Notes under the pieces: model-generated
The model's input: the letters and a program-made list of their open reading frames with translations, nothing else
What the model was told of the DNA's origin: nothing
The model's database searches: none
Position numbers and translations under genes: made by a program
From: JANXLO01 sp038231295
Lineage (GTDB): Bacteria; Armatimonadota; Chthonomonadetes; Chthonomonadales; Chthonomonadaceae
NCBI GenBank assembly: GCA_038231295.1
Contig: JBBRLP010000012.1
Span: forward strand, 5,220 to 69,219
Length of the DNA: 64,000 nucleotides
Direction: 5' to 3'
Shown: in pieces, positions 34,743 to 44,460 of the stretch
How the letters are laid out: every line of letters starts with the position of its first letter
Numbering within the stretch: position 1 is the first letter of the stretch

Positions 34743-35990
34743 ATGAAGAGTTCTCGCGCAAACCGTAGCGTCTCCCTCGGCTCCTTTACGGCGATGCTCA
34801 TGGCGACAGGCGCAGCGGCGCAGGTCAGCGATACCCCGGCCCTGAAAGACGCCTACAAACGTCACTTTCAGATCGGTGTCGCTATCAATCGCACCGTAGC
34901 CACCGGGGAAAATGGCGGCAATCGGTCTCCAGAACTGGTTCAGAAAGATATTGCGCTGACAAAGGCGCAGTTCAATCAGATATCCCCGGAAAACGATCTG
35001 AAATGGGAGAGCATTCATCCACGCGAAGGGGCAGACGGCTATAATTTCGCTCCCGCCGACGCCTACGTGGAATTTGGCCGCAAAAACCGGATGCTGATCG
35101 TAGGACATACGCTCGTCTGGCATGGACAGACCCCGCGTTGGGTGTTCGCCGGAACGACTCCGCCCGCTGAAGCGACCAAAACTCCTTCGCAGAATCCTCC
35201 TGCCAATGGGCCGGGAGGAGGCGCAGGACGCCGCTTCGGCGGATTCGATATCAATGCGCCACACGCGACACGCGAAGAGCTTCTTCAGAGAATGCGCGAC
35301 CATATTCATACGGTCGTCGGCAGATACAAAGGCAAGATCAAGGTCTGGGATGTGGTCAACGAGGCAATCTCCGATGGCGGCCCCAACATCCTGCGGGTTT
35401 CGCCCTGGGAGCAGATCATCGGGCCGGACTTCATCGCCAAAGCCTTTGAATATGCCCACGAAGCCGATCCCGGTGCGATCCTCCGCTACAACGACTATGG
35501 TCTGGAGAACCCCGCCAAGCGCCAGAAACTCATTAGCCTCATCAAAGACTTGCAGGCGAAGAAAGTCCCGGTAATGGCCATAGGCACACAGACCCATGTC
35601 AGTGTCTCCTCACCCACGCTCGAAGAAGAGGATCGGACGCTGACGGAACTCGAGACGCTGGGCCTGCCCATTCACGTTACGGAACTCGATGTGAACGGCG
35701 CTCAGGGAGGGCAGCGCACGAACAGCGGGGATATCGGCGCCAATGCGGCGACAACTCAGGGCGGACTGGTGGACGACGCAAATCAGCGCCTTGCCGATCA
35801 ATATGCCAATCTCTTCAAGGTGTTCCTCAAGCACAAATCGGTGAAAGTCGTGACCCTGTGGGGCATCAACGACGGTGTCTCCTGGCGTGCCAATGGCAAA
35901 CCCCTGCTGTTTGACGGCAATGATCAGCCCAAACCCGCCTTTGACGCGGTAATCCGAGTCGCCGGCGGCAAAGCGCCGGGCGCGAAATAG
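34743..35990 (+). CDS. secreted GH10 endo-1,4-beta-xylanase
   Basis: A 415-residue enzyme from the ATG at 34743 (AGAAAGG nine bases upstream), with signal peptide MKSSRANRSVSLGSFTAMLM followed by ATGAAA cleavage region. GH10 landmarks are QISPENDLKWE, HTLVWHGQTPRWVF, the acid/base Glu in VWDVVNEAISD, and the nucleophile Glu in LPIHVTELDVN. A Pro/Gly-rich insertion (AEATKTPSQNPPANGPGGG) breaks the loop after GQTPRWVF. It cuts the xylan main chain outside the cell and supplies oligomers to the importer. It heads a probable operon with lacI, the double esterase, GH51 and GH43, behind a strong promoter with two operators. Confidence 0.93.
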   Translation: MKSSRANRSVSLGSFTAMLMATGAAAQVSDTPALKDAYKRHFQIGVAINRTVATGENGGNRSPELVQKDIALTKAQFNQISPENDLKWESIHPREGADGYNFAPADAYVEFGRKNRMLIVGHTLVWHGQTPRWVFAGTTPPAEATKTPSQNPPANGPGGGAGRRFGGFDINAPHATREELLQRMRDHIHTVVGRYKGKIKVWDVVNEAISDGGPNILRVSPWEQIIGPDFIAKAFEYAHEADPGAILRYNDYGLENPAKRQKLISLIKDLQAKKVPVMAIGTQTHVSVSSPTLEEEDRTLTELETLGLPIHVTELDVNGAQGGQRTNSGDIGANAATTQGGLVDDANQRLADQYANLFKVFLKHKSVKVVTLWGINDGVSWRANGKPLLFDGNDQPKPAFDAVIRVAGGKAPGAK

Positions 35991-36042
35991 CCTTCGCCGA
36001 CTGCATGACAGCGGAAGAGGCCCCTGAGAGACCGGAACGTCT

Positions 36043-37125
36043 ATGTCAGAGGAACACAAAAACAAAAGACCGGCTTCCGTGCGTAAGGCCCATCCTACCA
36101 TCGCCTCCATCGCCGCCCAGATGGGACTCTCGCGGGCAACGGTCACGCACGTTCTGAACGGCCGTGCGACCGAGCAGCGCATCAAGCCCGAAACGCAGCA
36201 ACGCGTTCTGAAGATAGCGCACGAACTTGGTTATCGCGCTAACGCCGCCGCGCGCGCCGTCCGGGCAGGCCGCTTTGGAAATATCGCGCTCGTCCAATCG
36301 CTGTACGGGCAGTATCTGCCCAATGAACTGCTGCGCGGGTTGGCGACAGCGATCGCATCCAGAGACATACGCTTTGTGTTGACGCAGGCGCCGGACAGGA
36401 CGATCAGCGACGAGACGTATCTGCCCCATACCATGCGCGAACTCTCCGTGGATGGTGTGATCATCAATCGGCATCTCGGCTTTTCCGAACCCTATCTTGA
36501 CCACATTCACCGATTGGGGATCCCCGCGATTTTTCTCAATGTAAAGCAGGAGTTCGACTGCGTTCACCCGGACGATTTGAATGGCGGCCGGATCGCCACG
36601 GAACTCCTCTTGCAACTGCGACACGAGCGCATCGCCTATCTCGATACCGACGAGCCGGAAAACAGGCACTACAGCAAGCACGATCGCCGTGCGGGCTACG
36701 AGCGGGCGATGCAGGACGCCGGAAGGACGCCGCAGATCGCTCTGCTCCCGAAAGCCTGTCCGCTGCCAGGGCGACCAGGCGCCGATGCGCGTATCGAGGC
36801 GGCGCGAATCCTGCTGACACAGGAAAACAGACCGACTGCTATCCTTGCTTACGAGATTGCTGAGGCAATGGCCCTGGTGCATGCCGCGCATCTCCTGGGA
36901 ATCCGCATTCCGCAAGATCTCTCGATCATTCAGTTCCACCACCGGATTGATCTACGCTATTTTATCCCGATCCAGACCGTCAGCAATGCGATGACAGAGG
37001 TGGGAACGGCAGCGGTCGAGATGCTGCTGGAGAAGATCGACCATCCACAAACGCCGCTGCCGACAAGAGTGGTTCCTGTCAAAATGCTGGAGGGAGCCAC
37101 CTGTCTGCCTCTCCGCACCCTGTGA
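36043..37125 (+). CDS. LacI family transcriptional regulator
   Basis: A 360-residue repressor. The N-terminal helix-turn-helix is TIASIAAQMGLSRATVTHVL followed by the hinge helix RANAAARAVRAG, and then comes a periplasmic-binding-protein-like effector domain (about 80-350, with GVIINRHLGF, HPDDLNGGRIATELLL, and QFHHRIDLRYFIPIQTV). It probably binds a xylan breakdown product and controls the genes around it through the CG-centred sites found at 29046, 34529, 34637 and 34657. It is 52 bases after the xylanase gene and thus probably autoregulated through that promoter. Confidence 0.9.
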   Translation: MSEEHKNKRPASVRKAHPTIASIAAQMGLSRATVTHVLNGRATEQRIKPETQQRVLKIAHELGYRANAAARAVRAGRFGNIALVQSLYGQYLPNELLRGLATAIASRDIRFVLTQAPDRTISDETYLPHTMRELSVDGVIINRHLGFSEPYLDHIHRLGIPAIFLNVKQEFDCVHPDDLNGGRIATELLLQLRHERIAYLDTDEPENRHYSKHDRRAGYERAMQDAGRTPQIALLPKACPLPGRPGADARIEAARILLTQENRPTAILAYEIAEAMALVHAAHLLGIRIPQDLSIIQFHHRIDLRYFIPIQTVSNAMTEVGTAAVEMLLEKIDHPQTPLPTRVVPVKMLEGATCLPLRTL

Positions 37126-37132
37126 GAAGTGA

Positions 37133-37153
37133 AATCCCGCTCCTATCGGGATT
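37133..37153. repeat. small hairpin between lacI and the double esterase gene
   Basis: AATCCCG and CGGGATT form a perfect 7-bp stem in the 62-base gap. There is no T-run, so it may be a processing or partial-attenuation site within the operon. Confidence 0.4.
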
Positions 37154-37187
37154 CAATCGTGCGCCTTAACGAAAAGGAGTTTCGACC

Positions 37188-39209
37188 ATGCGTGTTGTCA
37201 TCTTCCTGGCAGCGCTGTTGTCGCTCGCCAGAGTAGGCCAGAGCCAGACGCCGCCGAAAGCGATCACCGATAGTGTGCCTGCGCCCACCAATATCGGAGG
37301 CACACAGTATCCGCGCGTCACGCCCGATCTGCGAGTAATCTTCCGTGTCAAGGCGCCCGACGCGCAGAAGATCGAGTTCAACCTCGGCAAGCGCTATACC
37401 GCCGAGAAGGACACGGAGGGTTTCTGGACTGCCACAACCGATCCCCAGGTGCCGGGATTCCACTACTACTGGCTCGTGATTGACGGTGTTCAGATCAACG
37501 ATCCCGGCAGCGAGACGTTCTATGGCACCGGCAAACAGACAAGCGGAATCGAAGTACCTGAGAAGGGAGTGGACTACTACCTCCCGAAAGAGGTTCCGCA
37601 TGGCGACGTGCGCGAACGCTGGTACCGCGCCGGTACCACCCAGACGTGGCGGCGCGTCTATATCTACACTCCTCCCGGTTACGACACGCAGCGCGAAACC
37701 CGGTATCCCGTCCTCTACCTTCAGCACGGCGCCGGAGAGGATGAGCGCGGATGGTCGAACCAGGGGCATGTCGGCTTCATCATGGACAATCTTATCGCCG
37801 AAAAGAAGGCCGTTCCCATGCTTGTGGTGATGGAGAAGGGCTATGCCACCAGACCGGGCACCGCACCGGCCGCTCCGGCAGGGCCAGGAGGCCGACCGGA
37901 CTTTGTCCAGGCATTCGACGACGTTGTCAGCAAAGATTTAGTGCCGTACATAGATGCGAATTTCCGTACCCTGTCGGACCGGGAGCATCGCGCATTGGCC
38001 GGGCTTTCGATGGGAGGATTCCAGTCCTATGCCATCGGGCTGAATCACCTGGACCTCATCGCTTCCATTGGCGGTTTCAGCGGCGCCGGATACGGATTCA
38101 GCGGCGGAGCATTCGATCCAAAGACCGCCAATAACGGAGTGATGGCAGATGCGGACGCATTTAACAAGCGTATGCGACTTCTCTTTCTGAGCATAGGAAC
38201 CGCCGAACCCCAGAGGATGCAGGACAGTGTGCGCGGGTATCATGACGCCTTAACGAAAGCCGGTATCAAGACGGCATTCTACGAGTCGCCCGGAACCTCG
38301 CACGAATGGCTGACCTGGAGGCGCAGTCTGCACGAGTTCGCGCCGCTGCTTTTTCAGGGGCCAGGGGGCGGTCAGCCTGCCGGGAACCGTCCGCCACGTG
38401 GTCCCGGCGCGGGAGGGCCAATTGTGCTGAACGCGGACGATACGCAGGTTTACCCGGAGCCGCCTGCCGACATCAGCGCCACCCGAGCCGAGATAGCGCA
38501 CGGCAAACTGGAAATGATGGAGTACGACTCCAAATCGGTCGGAACCCGGCGTAAGATGCAGGTCTATACGCCGCCCGGCTACTCCCCGGACAAGAAATAC
38601 CCGGTACTCTATCTGCTGCACGGCATCGGCGGCGACGAAACAGAGTGGCAGCGCTTTGCGACGCCCAATCTCCTTCTGGATAACCTGATTGCGGACGGCA
38701 AAGCCGTGCCGATGATCGTCGTAATGCCGAATGGACGCGCACAGAAGAACGACCGTGCGGAAGGCAATGTCTATGCTACCGCGCCCGCCTTCGCCGCTTT
38801 CGAGCAGGACCTGCTCAATGATGTCATCCCTGCCATTGAGATGCGCTACTCCGTGTCGGCAGACCGCGAACACCGTGGAATCGCGGGGCTTTCGATGGGC
38901 GGCGGTCAGTCGCTGAATTTCGGTCTGGCGCATCTCGATACGTTTGCCTGGGTGGGTGGGTTCTCGTCGGCTCCGAATACAAAGGCTCCAGAGCAGCTTG
39001 TCGCGGACCCGGCAGCAGCGCGGGAAAAACTGAAGCTGCTCTGGCTCTCCGTTGGCAACAAGGATGGCCTCCTCCGCATCAGTCAGGGAGTACACGCCTA
39101 TCTCAAGAAAGAGAACATTCCCCACGTCTGGAATGTGGACGGTCACGCCCACGACCCTACGGAGTGGAAAAACAACCTGTACTACTTCCTTCAAAAAGCA
39201 TTCCGCTGA
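37188..39209 (+). CDS. secreted double-domain CE1-type esterase (feruloyl/acetyl xylan esterase)
   Basis: A 673-residue protein with signal peptide MRVVIFLAALLSLARVGQSQ, an N-terminal E-set/CBM48-like domain (about 35-120, PDLRVIFRVKAPDAQKIEFN), and two PF00756 esterase domains in tandem. The first has nucleophile motif GLSMGGFQS and His in TSHEWLTWR, the second has GLSMGGGQS and His in GHAHDPTEW, so both catalytic sites look intact. The linker is Gly/Pro-rich (GGGQPAGNRPPRGPGAGG). Such enzymes remove feruloyl or acetyl groups from arabinoxylan. Two unequal active sites in one chain may cover two ester types. Ribosome site AAAAGGAG. Confidence 0.85.
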   Translation: MRVVIFLAALLSLARVGQSQTPPKAITDSVPAPTNIGGTQYPRVTPDLRVIFRVKAPDAQKIEFNLGKRYTAEKDTEGFWTATTDPQVPGFHYYWLVIDGVQINDPGSETFYGTGKQTSGIEVPEKGVDYYLPKEVPHGDVRERWYRAGTTQTWRRVYIYTPPGYDTQRETRYPVLYLQHGAGEDERGWSNQGHVGFIMDNLIAEKKAVPMLVVMEKGYATRPGTAPAAPAGPGGRPDFVQAFDDVVSKDLVPYIDANFRTLSDREHRALAGLSMGGFQSYAIGLNHLDLIASIGGFSGAGYGFSGGAFDPKTANNGVMADADAFNKRMRLLFLSIGTAEPQRMQDSVRGYHDALTKAGIKTAFYESPGTSHEWLTWRRSLHEFAPLLFQGPGGGQPAGNRPPRGPGAGGPIVLNADDTQVYPEPPADISATRAEIAHGKLEMMEYDSKSVGTRRKMQVYTPPGYSPDKKYPVLYLLHGIGGDETEWQRFATPNLLLDNLIADGKAVPMIVVMPNGRAQKNDRAEGNVYATAPAFAAFEQDLLNDVIPAIEMRYSVSADREHRGIAGLSMGGGQSLNFGLAHLDTFAWVGGFSSAPNTKAPEQLVADPAAAREKLKLLWLSVGNKDGLLRISQGVHAYLKKENIPHVWNVDGHAHDPTEWKNNLYYFLQKAFR

Positions 39210-39253
39210 GAGCGAGCTCGGTGCAGATGAGGCGAGCAAAGGTGAAAAGACAC

Positions 39254-41806
39254 ATGAAGAGACTACAATCCGCGACCGTGCGCGTCGCACTTCTTACGGC
39301 TTTCTGCGGCCTGCCGGTTCAGGGGATACGGGCTGACGTCACGGCGAATCTGGACATTGACCTGAGCAAGCAGGGGCCGTCTATCCCGCCCACTTTCGGC
39401 GGGCTGATGACCGAGGAGATCAATCACAGCTATGACGGCGGCCTCTTTGCGGAACTGGTTCAGAACCGCACATTCCAGGACCCGGGGCCTCGTCGGCCAC
39501 AGGCAGCGCCGCAGGAGATGCCGGTACACTGGTCGTTGATCGGCGACGGCAAGGCGAGTATCGAGCGCAACGATCCGGTCAACAGCACTCTCCCACTCAG
39601 CCTGCGTCTCGACCTTACCGGCGGTACCGCAGGCGTCGCGAACGACGGCTACTGGGGCATACCCATTCGGCCGGGTACGAAATATACCGCCAGCTTCTAC
39701 GCCAGGGGAGGCACGGGTTTCGCAGGACAGGTGACGGCTTCGCTCCTGACAGACGAAGGCAGTGTCACCGTTGCGAAGGCGGTGACGAAGCCGATCTCCG
39801 GTACGTGGCAAAAATATACGGTGACGCTCACGACTGACCGCAATGCGCCCGTGACCGCGAAGGCCCGCTTTGTGCTTTCTGCGACAGGTTCCGGCAATGT
39901 AGCGTTCAGCCTCGTCTCGCTCTTTCCGCCAACCTACCAGAACACGCCCGGCGGTCTGCGCCCTGACCTGATGAAGCTGATGGCGGACCTGCATCCGGGC
40001 TTCATCCGTCTGCCCGGCGGCAATTATGTCGAGGGCAGCACCTTCCCGACCCGGTTCAACTGGAAGCAGATGATCGGCCCCGCCGACCAGCGGCCGGGGC
40101 ATCAGGGCTGCTGGGGGTACCGATCCTCCGATGGATTCGGTATGCCGGAGTATCTGCTCTGGTGCAAGCAACTCAAAGCGGAGCCTCTGTTGGCTGTCTT
40201 TGCCGGCTACGTTCTGAACGGTAACCATGTGGATGCCGGCAGCCCCGAGTTGGCCCAGTACACGCAGGAGGCGCTGGAGGAGATCGAGTACGTCAGTGGG
40301 CCTGCGACGAGCGAATGGGGCAAACGCCGCGCCGCAGATGGCTTTCCCGAGCCGTTCCCGCTGCACTACGTCGAGATCGGGAACGAGGACTGGTTCGATA
40401 AGTCCGGCAGTTATGAGGGTCGTTTCGTTCAGATGGCGAAAGCCATTCGCGCGAAATATCCGCAGCTCAAGATCATCGCAACCGCTCCGGTCAAGGGCTT
40501 TCAGCCGGATATGTACGACGATCACTTCTACCGCAGCGCCCGCCAACTGATGACTCAGGGCCGTCAGTACGATGCGCCAACAGGCGACGCACCGCCTCTG
40601 AGGTTCTCTGGCGGCGGATTTAACGGACGACAGGCGAACGGTATCAAGACCTTTGTCGGAGAGTGGGCCACGCAGGAGGGACGCCCGACGCCGAACCTGA
40701 ACGCCGCCCTGGCCGACGCTGCCTTCATAATGGGTCTGGAGCAGAATGCCGACGCCGTCCCTATCGAGTGCTATGCCCCGCTGCTGGTCAATGTGAATCC
40801 GGCGGACGCGGCGAAAGGCTACCCCAGAGCATGGCAGTGGGGAACGAATCTCATCGGTTACGACGCCCTGAGCAGCTTCGGTTCGGCGAGCTACTATTCT
40901 CAGGCGATGCTCGCGCAGAATCGCGGTGATAGGGCGCTGGCGTCCGCGCTCAAAGTCGCTCCGGGAGCGGTGGCAGCGGCGCCCGTGTCACACGGCGGTA
41001 TCGGGGTCGGCACATGGCACACGCAGGCAGAGTACACCGATATCACCGTGACCGGGCCAGACGGCCGTTCGCTCCTGAAGGTCACCCCGACGCAAGACCT
41101 CAAAGGCTGGCAGACGACGGGCGGCAAATGGGAAGGAACGGATACGGCAATCCATCCCGCCAACGGTGATTCCGAATCGTGGGCCATGACCGGCGATCCG
41201 AACTGGATGGATTACACTGTCCGGCTCCGGGCACGCAAGCAGGCAGGCCGTGAGGGCTTCATCGTTCTGTTCCACGCCAAAGACGGCAATAACTACCGCT
41301 GGTGGAACGTCGGGGGCTGGGGCAATACGCTGGCACGGTGCGAAGCCTCTCGGAACGGCGACCGCGCCGCTTACGGAGCCGGAGTGCCGTTTATGGTGGA
41401 AACGGGCCGCTGGTACGACCTGCGCCTGGAGGTTGCGGGCAATCGTGTCCGTGGGTATGTTGACGGCAAACTCGTGACGGACACGAATGAAGAGCCGACC
41501 GCTGCGCTGCTGTCGGCCATCGCCTCTGCGACCTACTCGACTGTGGACCATACAGTCATTGTGAAGGTCGTCAATCCGGGTAATGATCCGGTGGATATGG
41601 CAATCCATGTTCGCGGTGCGGGCAAAGTCGCGTCGAAGGGAACGGCAATCGTGCTTGCGGGCGACCCTAATGCGGTGAATACCGTCGAACAGCCGACGAA
41701 TATCGCGCCGAAGCAGGAGACAATCACAAACGCTTCGGAGGCGTTCCACCGAACGTTCCCGCCGCACTCGCTTACGCTCCTGCGGCTCACCGTGAAGCCT
41801 CAATAG
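39254..41806 (+). CDS. secreted GH51 alpha-L-arabinofuranosidase with embedded LamG-like domain
   Basis: An 850-residue enzyme from the ATG at 39254 (AAAGGTGA upstream), with signal peptide. An N-terminal CBM4/9-like domain (about 60-225) is flanked by the GH51 barrel, which contains LHPGFIRLPGGNYVEGS, the acid/base Glu in HYVEIGNEDWF and the nucleophile Glu in KTFVGEWATQEGR. A concanavalin-like (LamG/DUF1080-like) domain of about 150 residues (KGWQTTGGKWEG to DGKLVTDTNEEP) is inserted in the C-terminal beta-sandwich before YSTVDHTVIVKVVN. It removes arabinose side groups from arabinoxylan. Start alternatives at 39227 or 39164 are less likely. Confidence 0.9.
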   Translation: MKRLQSATVRVALLTAFCGLPVQGIRADVTANLDIDLSKQGPSIPPTFGGLMTEEINHSYDGGLFAELVQNRTFQDPGPRRPQAAPQEMPVHWSLIGDGKASIERNDPVNSTLPLSLRLDLTGGTAGVANDGYWGIPIRPGTKYTASFYARGGTGFAGQVTASLLTDEGSVTVAKAVTKPISGTWQKYTVTLTTDRNAPVTAKARFVLSATGSGNVAFSLVSLFPPTYQNTPGGLRPDLMKLMADLHPGFIRLPGGNYVEGSTFPTRFNWKQMIGPADQRPGHQGCWGYRSSDGFGMPEYLLWCKQLKAEPLLAVFAGYVLNGNHVDAGSPELAQYTQEALEEIEYVSGPATSEWGKRRAADGFPEPFPLHYVEIGNEDWFDKSGSYEGRFVQMAKAIRAKYPQLKIIATAPVKGFQPDMYDDHFYRSARQLMTQGRQYDAPTGDAPPLRFSGGGFNGRQANGIKTFVGEWATQEGRPTPNLNAALADAAFIMGLEQNADAVPIECYAPLLVNVNPADAAKGYPRAWQWGTNLIGYDALSSFGSASYYSQAMLAQNRGDRALASALKVAPGAVAAAPVSHGGIGVGTWHTQAEYTDITVTGPDGRSLLKVTPTQDLKGWQTTGGKWEGTDTAIHPANGDSESWAMTGDPNWMDYTVRLRARKQAGREGFIVLFHAKDGNNYRWWNVGGWGNTLARCEASRNGDRAAYGAGVPFMVETGRWYDLRLEVAGNRVRGYVDGKLVTDTNEEPTAALLSAIASATYSTVDHTVIVKVVNPGNDPVDMAIHVRGAGKVASKGTAIVLAGDPNAVNTVEQPTNIAPKQETITNASEAFHRTFPPHSLTLLRLTVKPQ

Positions 41807-41867
41807 TGTGCCGAGTTCAGCGCAGGTATTGGGAGGAGCGAAAGGCCTGGGAGGAGTTCGGAGTTCG

Positions 41868-43517
41868 ATGAACGCTCATAATATACTAACGCTTGTCTGT
41901 CTGCTTGTGCTGTTCAGTGGCGCTGTCTCAATCGGCCTTCCCGAGTGTGCGGCAGCGCCTGAGGAAACCGCGCAGAATCCCGTCCTCTGGGCAGATGTTC
42001 CCGACCTTTCGATGATCCGCGTCGGCAGCACTTACTATATGAGCAGCACCACCATGCACCTGAGTCCCGGCGTTCCTATCATGAAGTCCCGGGACCTGGT
42101 GAACTGGCAGTTGGTAAACTACGCCTACGACACCCTCGGCGACATGGAGGAACTGGCGCTTCGGAACGGGAAGAACAATTATGGCCGGGGATCGTGGGCC
42201 AGCAGCCTGAGATACCACAACGGCGAATATTATGTCTCCACTTTCTGTAGCGTCACCCGAAAGACCTACGTCTTCAAAACCCGGGACATCGAAAAGGGGC
42301 CGTGGACACGCGCCTCCTTCGCGCCTGCGCTGCACGATCATTCCCTCTTCTTCGACGATGACGGGCGCGTCTATATGGCAAACGGAAGCGGCAATATCCG
42401 GCTGATCGAACTCACTTCGGACGTGACCGGGATCAAGCCTGACGGCGTGAATCAGGTCATCGTTCCAAATGCCACCCTGACAGCAGGCTCCAACGCTGGA
42501 CTCCCGGCGGAAGGTTCCCAACTCTTCAAAGTGAATGGGAAATACTACCTCTTCTGCATCGCCTGGCCGAGGGGAGGGATGCGTACCACGCTCGTCTTCC
42601 GGGCAGACAAGATCACTGGCCCCTACGAAGGGAGAGTCGCCCTCCGCGATCAGGGCGTCGCACAGGGCGGTCTGATAGACACGCCGGACGGCAAATGGTA
42701 CGCCTATCTTTTTCAGGATCACGGAGCAGTCGGCCGCACCCCCTTCCTCGTGCCGGTCAAGTGGGAAGAGGGCTGGCCGGTGCTGGGTACGGACGGCAAG
42801 GCCCCACACACGCTGGACCTTCCTGCCCGCAAGGGAGTTCTGCTCGGCATTGTCGCCTCCGATGAGTTCGACCGGCCTGCCCGCGTGATGGCGGTTCTGA
42901 AGAAGACCACTCGAGGCGAGAACGACAGCGTTCGCTCTGCTTTTCCGCTCGCCTGGCAGTGGAACCATAACCCGGATAATCGTTTCTGGTCCCTGACGGA
43001 TCGTCCCGGATGGCTGCGCCTGACGACCGGGCGCGTGGACGCCACGCTGACAGACGCCAGAAATACGCTTACGCAGCGGATGTTCGGCCCGCACTGTTCG
43101 GGAAGCATCTCTCTGGACGTGAGCAACATGGCGGACGGCGACATCGCCGGTCTTGCCGCCTTCCAGAAGAACTACGGCTTTGTCTCGGTGAAGGCGACGG
43201 GGAACTCTCGTGCGATTGTGATGGTAAGCGCGGAGTCCGGAACGCCGGTGGAAGCCGCTGCCATTCCGCTCGATCAGAAGACCCTATTTCTCAAGATCGA
43301 AGCAGATTTCGAGAATAGAGCCGACAAGGCTCATTTCTATTACAGCCTGGACGGTACGACCTGGAATCCAATAGGCGCTGCGCTGAAGCTGACTTACACG
43401 CTGCCCCATTTCATGGGGTATCGGTTTGCCCTGTTTAACTTCGCGACAAAGGCGGCGGGAGGTTCCGTAGACTTCGACTATTTCCGTATCACGCCCGGCT
43501 CCAATGGACTGAGATGA
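41868..43517 (+). CDS. secreted GH43 beta-xylosidase / arabinofuranosidase with C-terminal concanavalin domain
   Basis: From the ATG at 41868 (GGAGGAGTTCGGAG upstream), 549 residues with signal peptide. The GH43 propeller comprises about residues 30-320: base Asp in WADVPDLSMIRVG, Asp in HDHSLFFDDDGRVYMA, and acid Glu in AGLPAEGSQLFKVNGKYYL. The C-terminal domain of about 200 residues, with NRFWSLTDRPGWLRLTTG, is the GH43 C2 (XynB) beta-sandwich. It probably releases xylose or arabinose from oligomers. Last gene of the plus-strand xylan operon. It is distinct from the intracellular GH43 at 30120. Confidence 0.88.
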   Translation: MNAHNILTLVCLLVLFSGAVSIGLPECAAAPEETAQNPVLWADVPDLSMIRVGSTYYMSSTTMHLSPGVPIMKSRDLVNWQLVNYAYDTLGDMEELALRNGKNNYGRGSWASSLRYHNGEYYVSTFCSVTRKTYVFKTRDIEKGPWTRASFAPALHDHSLFFDDDGRVYMANGSGNIRLIELTSDVTGIKPDGVNQVIVPNATLTAGSNAGLPAEGSQLFKVNGKYYLFCIAWPRGGMRTTLVFRADKITGPYEGRVALRDQGVAQGGLIDTPDGKWYAYLFQDHGAVGRTPFLVPVKWEEGWPVLGTDGKAPHTLDLPARKGVLLGIVASDEFDRPARVMAVLKKTTRGENDSVRSAFPLAWQWNHNPDNRFWSLTDRPGWLRLTTGRVDATLTDARNTLTQRMFGPHCSGSISLDVSNMADGDIAGLAAFQKNYGFVSVKATGNSRAIVMVSAESGTPVEAAAIPLDQKTLFLKIEADFENRADKAHFYYSLDGTTWNPIGAALKLTYTLPHFMGYRFALFNFATKAAGGSVDFDYFRITPGSNGLR

Positions 43518-43542
43518 GATGCAGGTCGGGAGAATAGGGGCG

Positions 43543-44460
43543 TCACCCTTTACTGCCCTGCTCGGCTTCGGGGTAGGTGGCGCGTTGGAGGGAGAGGGAT
43601 TCGACGCGGGCGCGGACGTCGGGGGAGAGCAGGGCGGCGAGTTCCACATCTTCGATGCCATCTCGTTGTTGGTCAGAGGGAAGCGGGCGGGCGTAGGGAG
43701 CACCGGGGTGGAAGTAGAGTTCGTTCAGGGGAGCGTGCATCTCCGGGAGGATGCGGAGGGTATAGTCGGTCGTCATGTTGCCGGTCTGGTAGTTTCCATA
43801 GACCTGATCGCAGAAGAAGTAGGGGCTGCCGTCACGGGCGCAGCGGCTCTGGAGCATTCGTAGACAGCGGCGGCTAAGGAGTTGGAGGAAGAGTGTGGCG
43901 ATGGTGTTGAAGAGGGGTTTGTCGCCGCCGACGCGGAGGTGCGGGCGCAGCGCTTCGCGGGGCAGGCGGATACGATGCACCTGATACTGCCCACACAGAT
44001 CGAGAAAAATATGCCAGACGACCGGGTGCAGGTGAAAATGCTGATGCCCGTCGGCATGAGACCAGAGCAACCCCGTCGCGGCGAACCGGGCGAACTGCGC
44101 CTCCATTTCGCGCCGCAGTTGCGTTTGGGCGGGCCGCGAGAAACTGTAGCGCAGTCCGGTCAGGAAGGGGTCCCTGCCGAACTTGCCGTCGCTGCCGACC
44201 AGAGCGGAAATCTCGGAGGGTGGCAGGAGAGGATGGTCGAAGGTCGTGGCAACATGCAGACCGACGCCGAGCGCGGGATTGCTGCGGGCCAGTTCGACGG
44301 CCTGCGCGAACCCCGGCTCCGCCACCATCAGGCTCGTACTCGTCAGGATGCCTTCCCGGTGCGCCCGAATAATCGCTGCGTTGACGCGCTCCGAATAGCC
44401 GAAGTCGTCGGCGTTCACAATCAGGAATTTCCTGCCAACTCGCAGTGAGGGCGCTGTCAC
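43543..44460 (-). CDS. ChbG/YdjC-type carbohydrate deacetylase, HpnK-like
   Basis: A 305-residue enzyme with metal-site motifs LIVNADDFGYSERVN (Asp-Asp), GVGLHVA (His) and WSHADGHQHFHLHP (His ligands). YdjC family members remove N-acetyl groups from chito-oligosaccharides. The segments ILTSTSLMVAEPGFAQAVELA and PREALRP are closer to HpnK, encoded in hopanoid clusters, although no other hopanoid gene is in view. Its GTG start overlaps the upstream NADH dehydrogenase stop as GTGA, so the two are translationally coupled. Substrate uncertain. Confidence 0.8.
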   Translation of the reverse strand: MTAPSLRVGRKFLIVNADDFGYSERVNAAIIRAHREGILTSTSLMVAEPGFAQAVELARSNPALGVGLHVATTFDHPLLPPSEISALVGSDGKFGRDPFLTGLRYSFSRPAQTQLRREMEAQFARFAATGLLWSHADGHQHFHLHPVVWHIFLDLCGQYQVHRIRLPREALRPHLRVGGDKPLFNTIATLFLQLLSRRCLRMLQSRCARDGSPYFFCDQVYGNYQTGNMTTDYTLRILPEMHAPLNELYFHPGAPYARPLPSDQQRDGIEDVELAALLSPDVRARVESLSLQRATYPEAEQGSKG

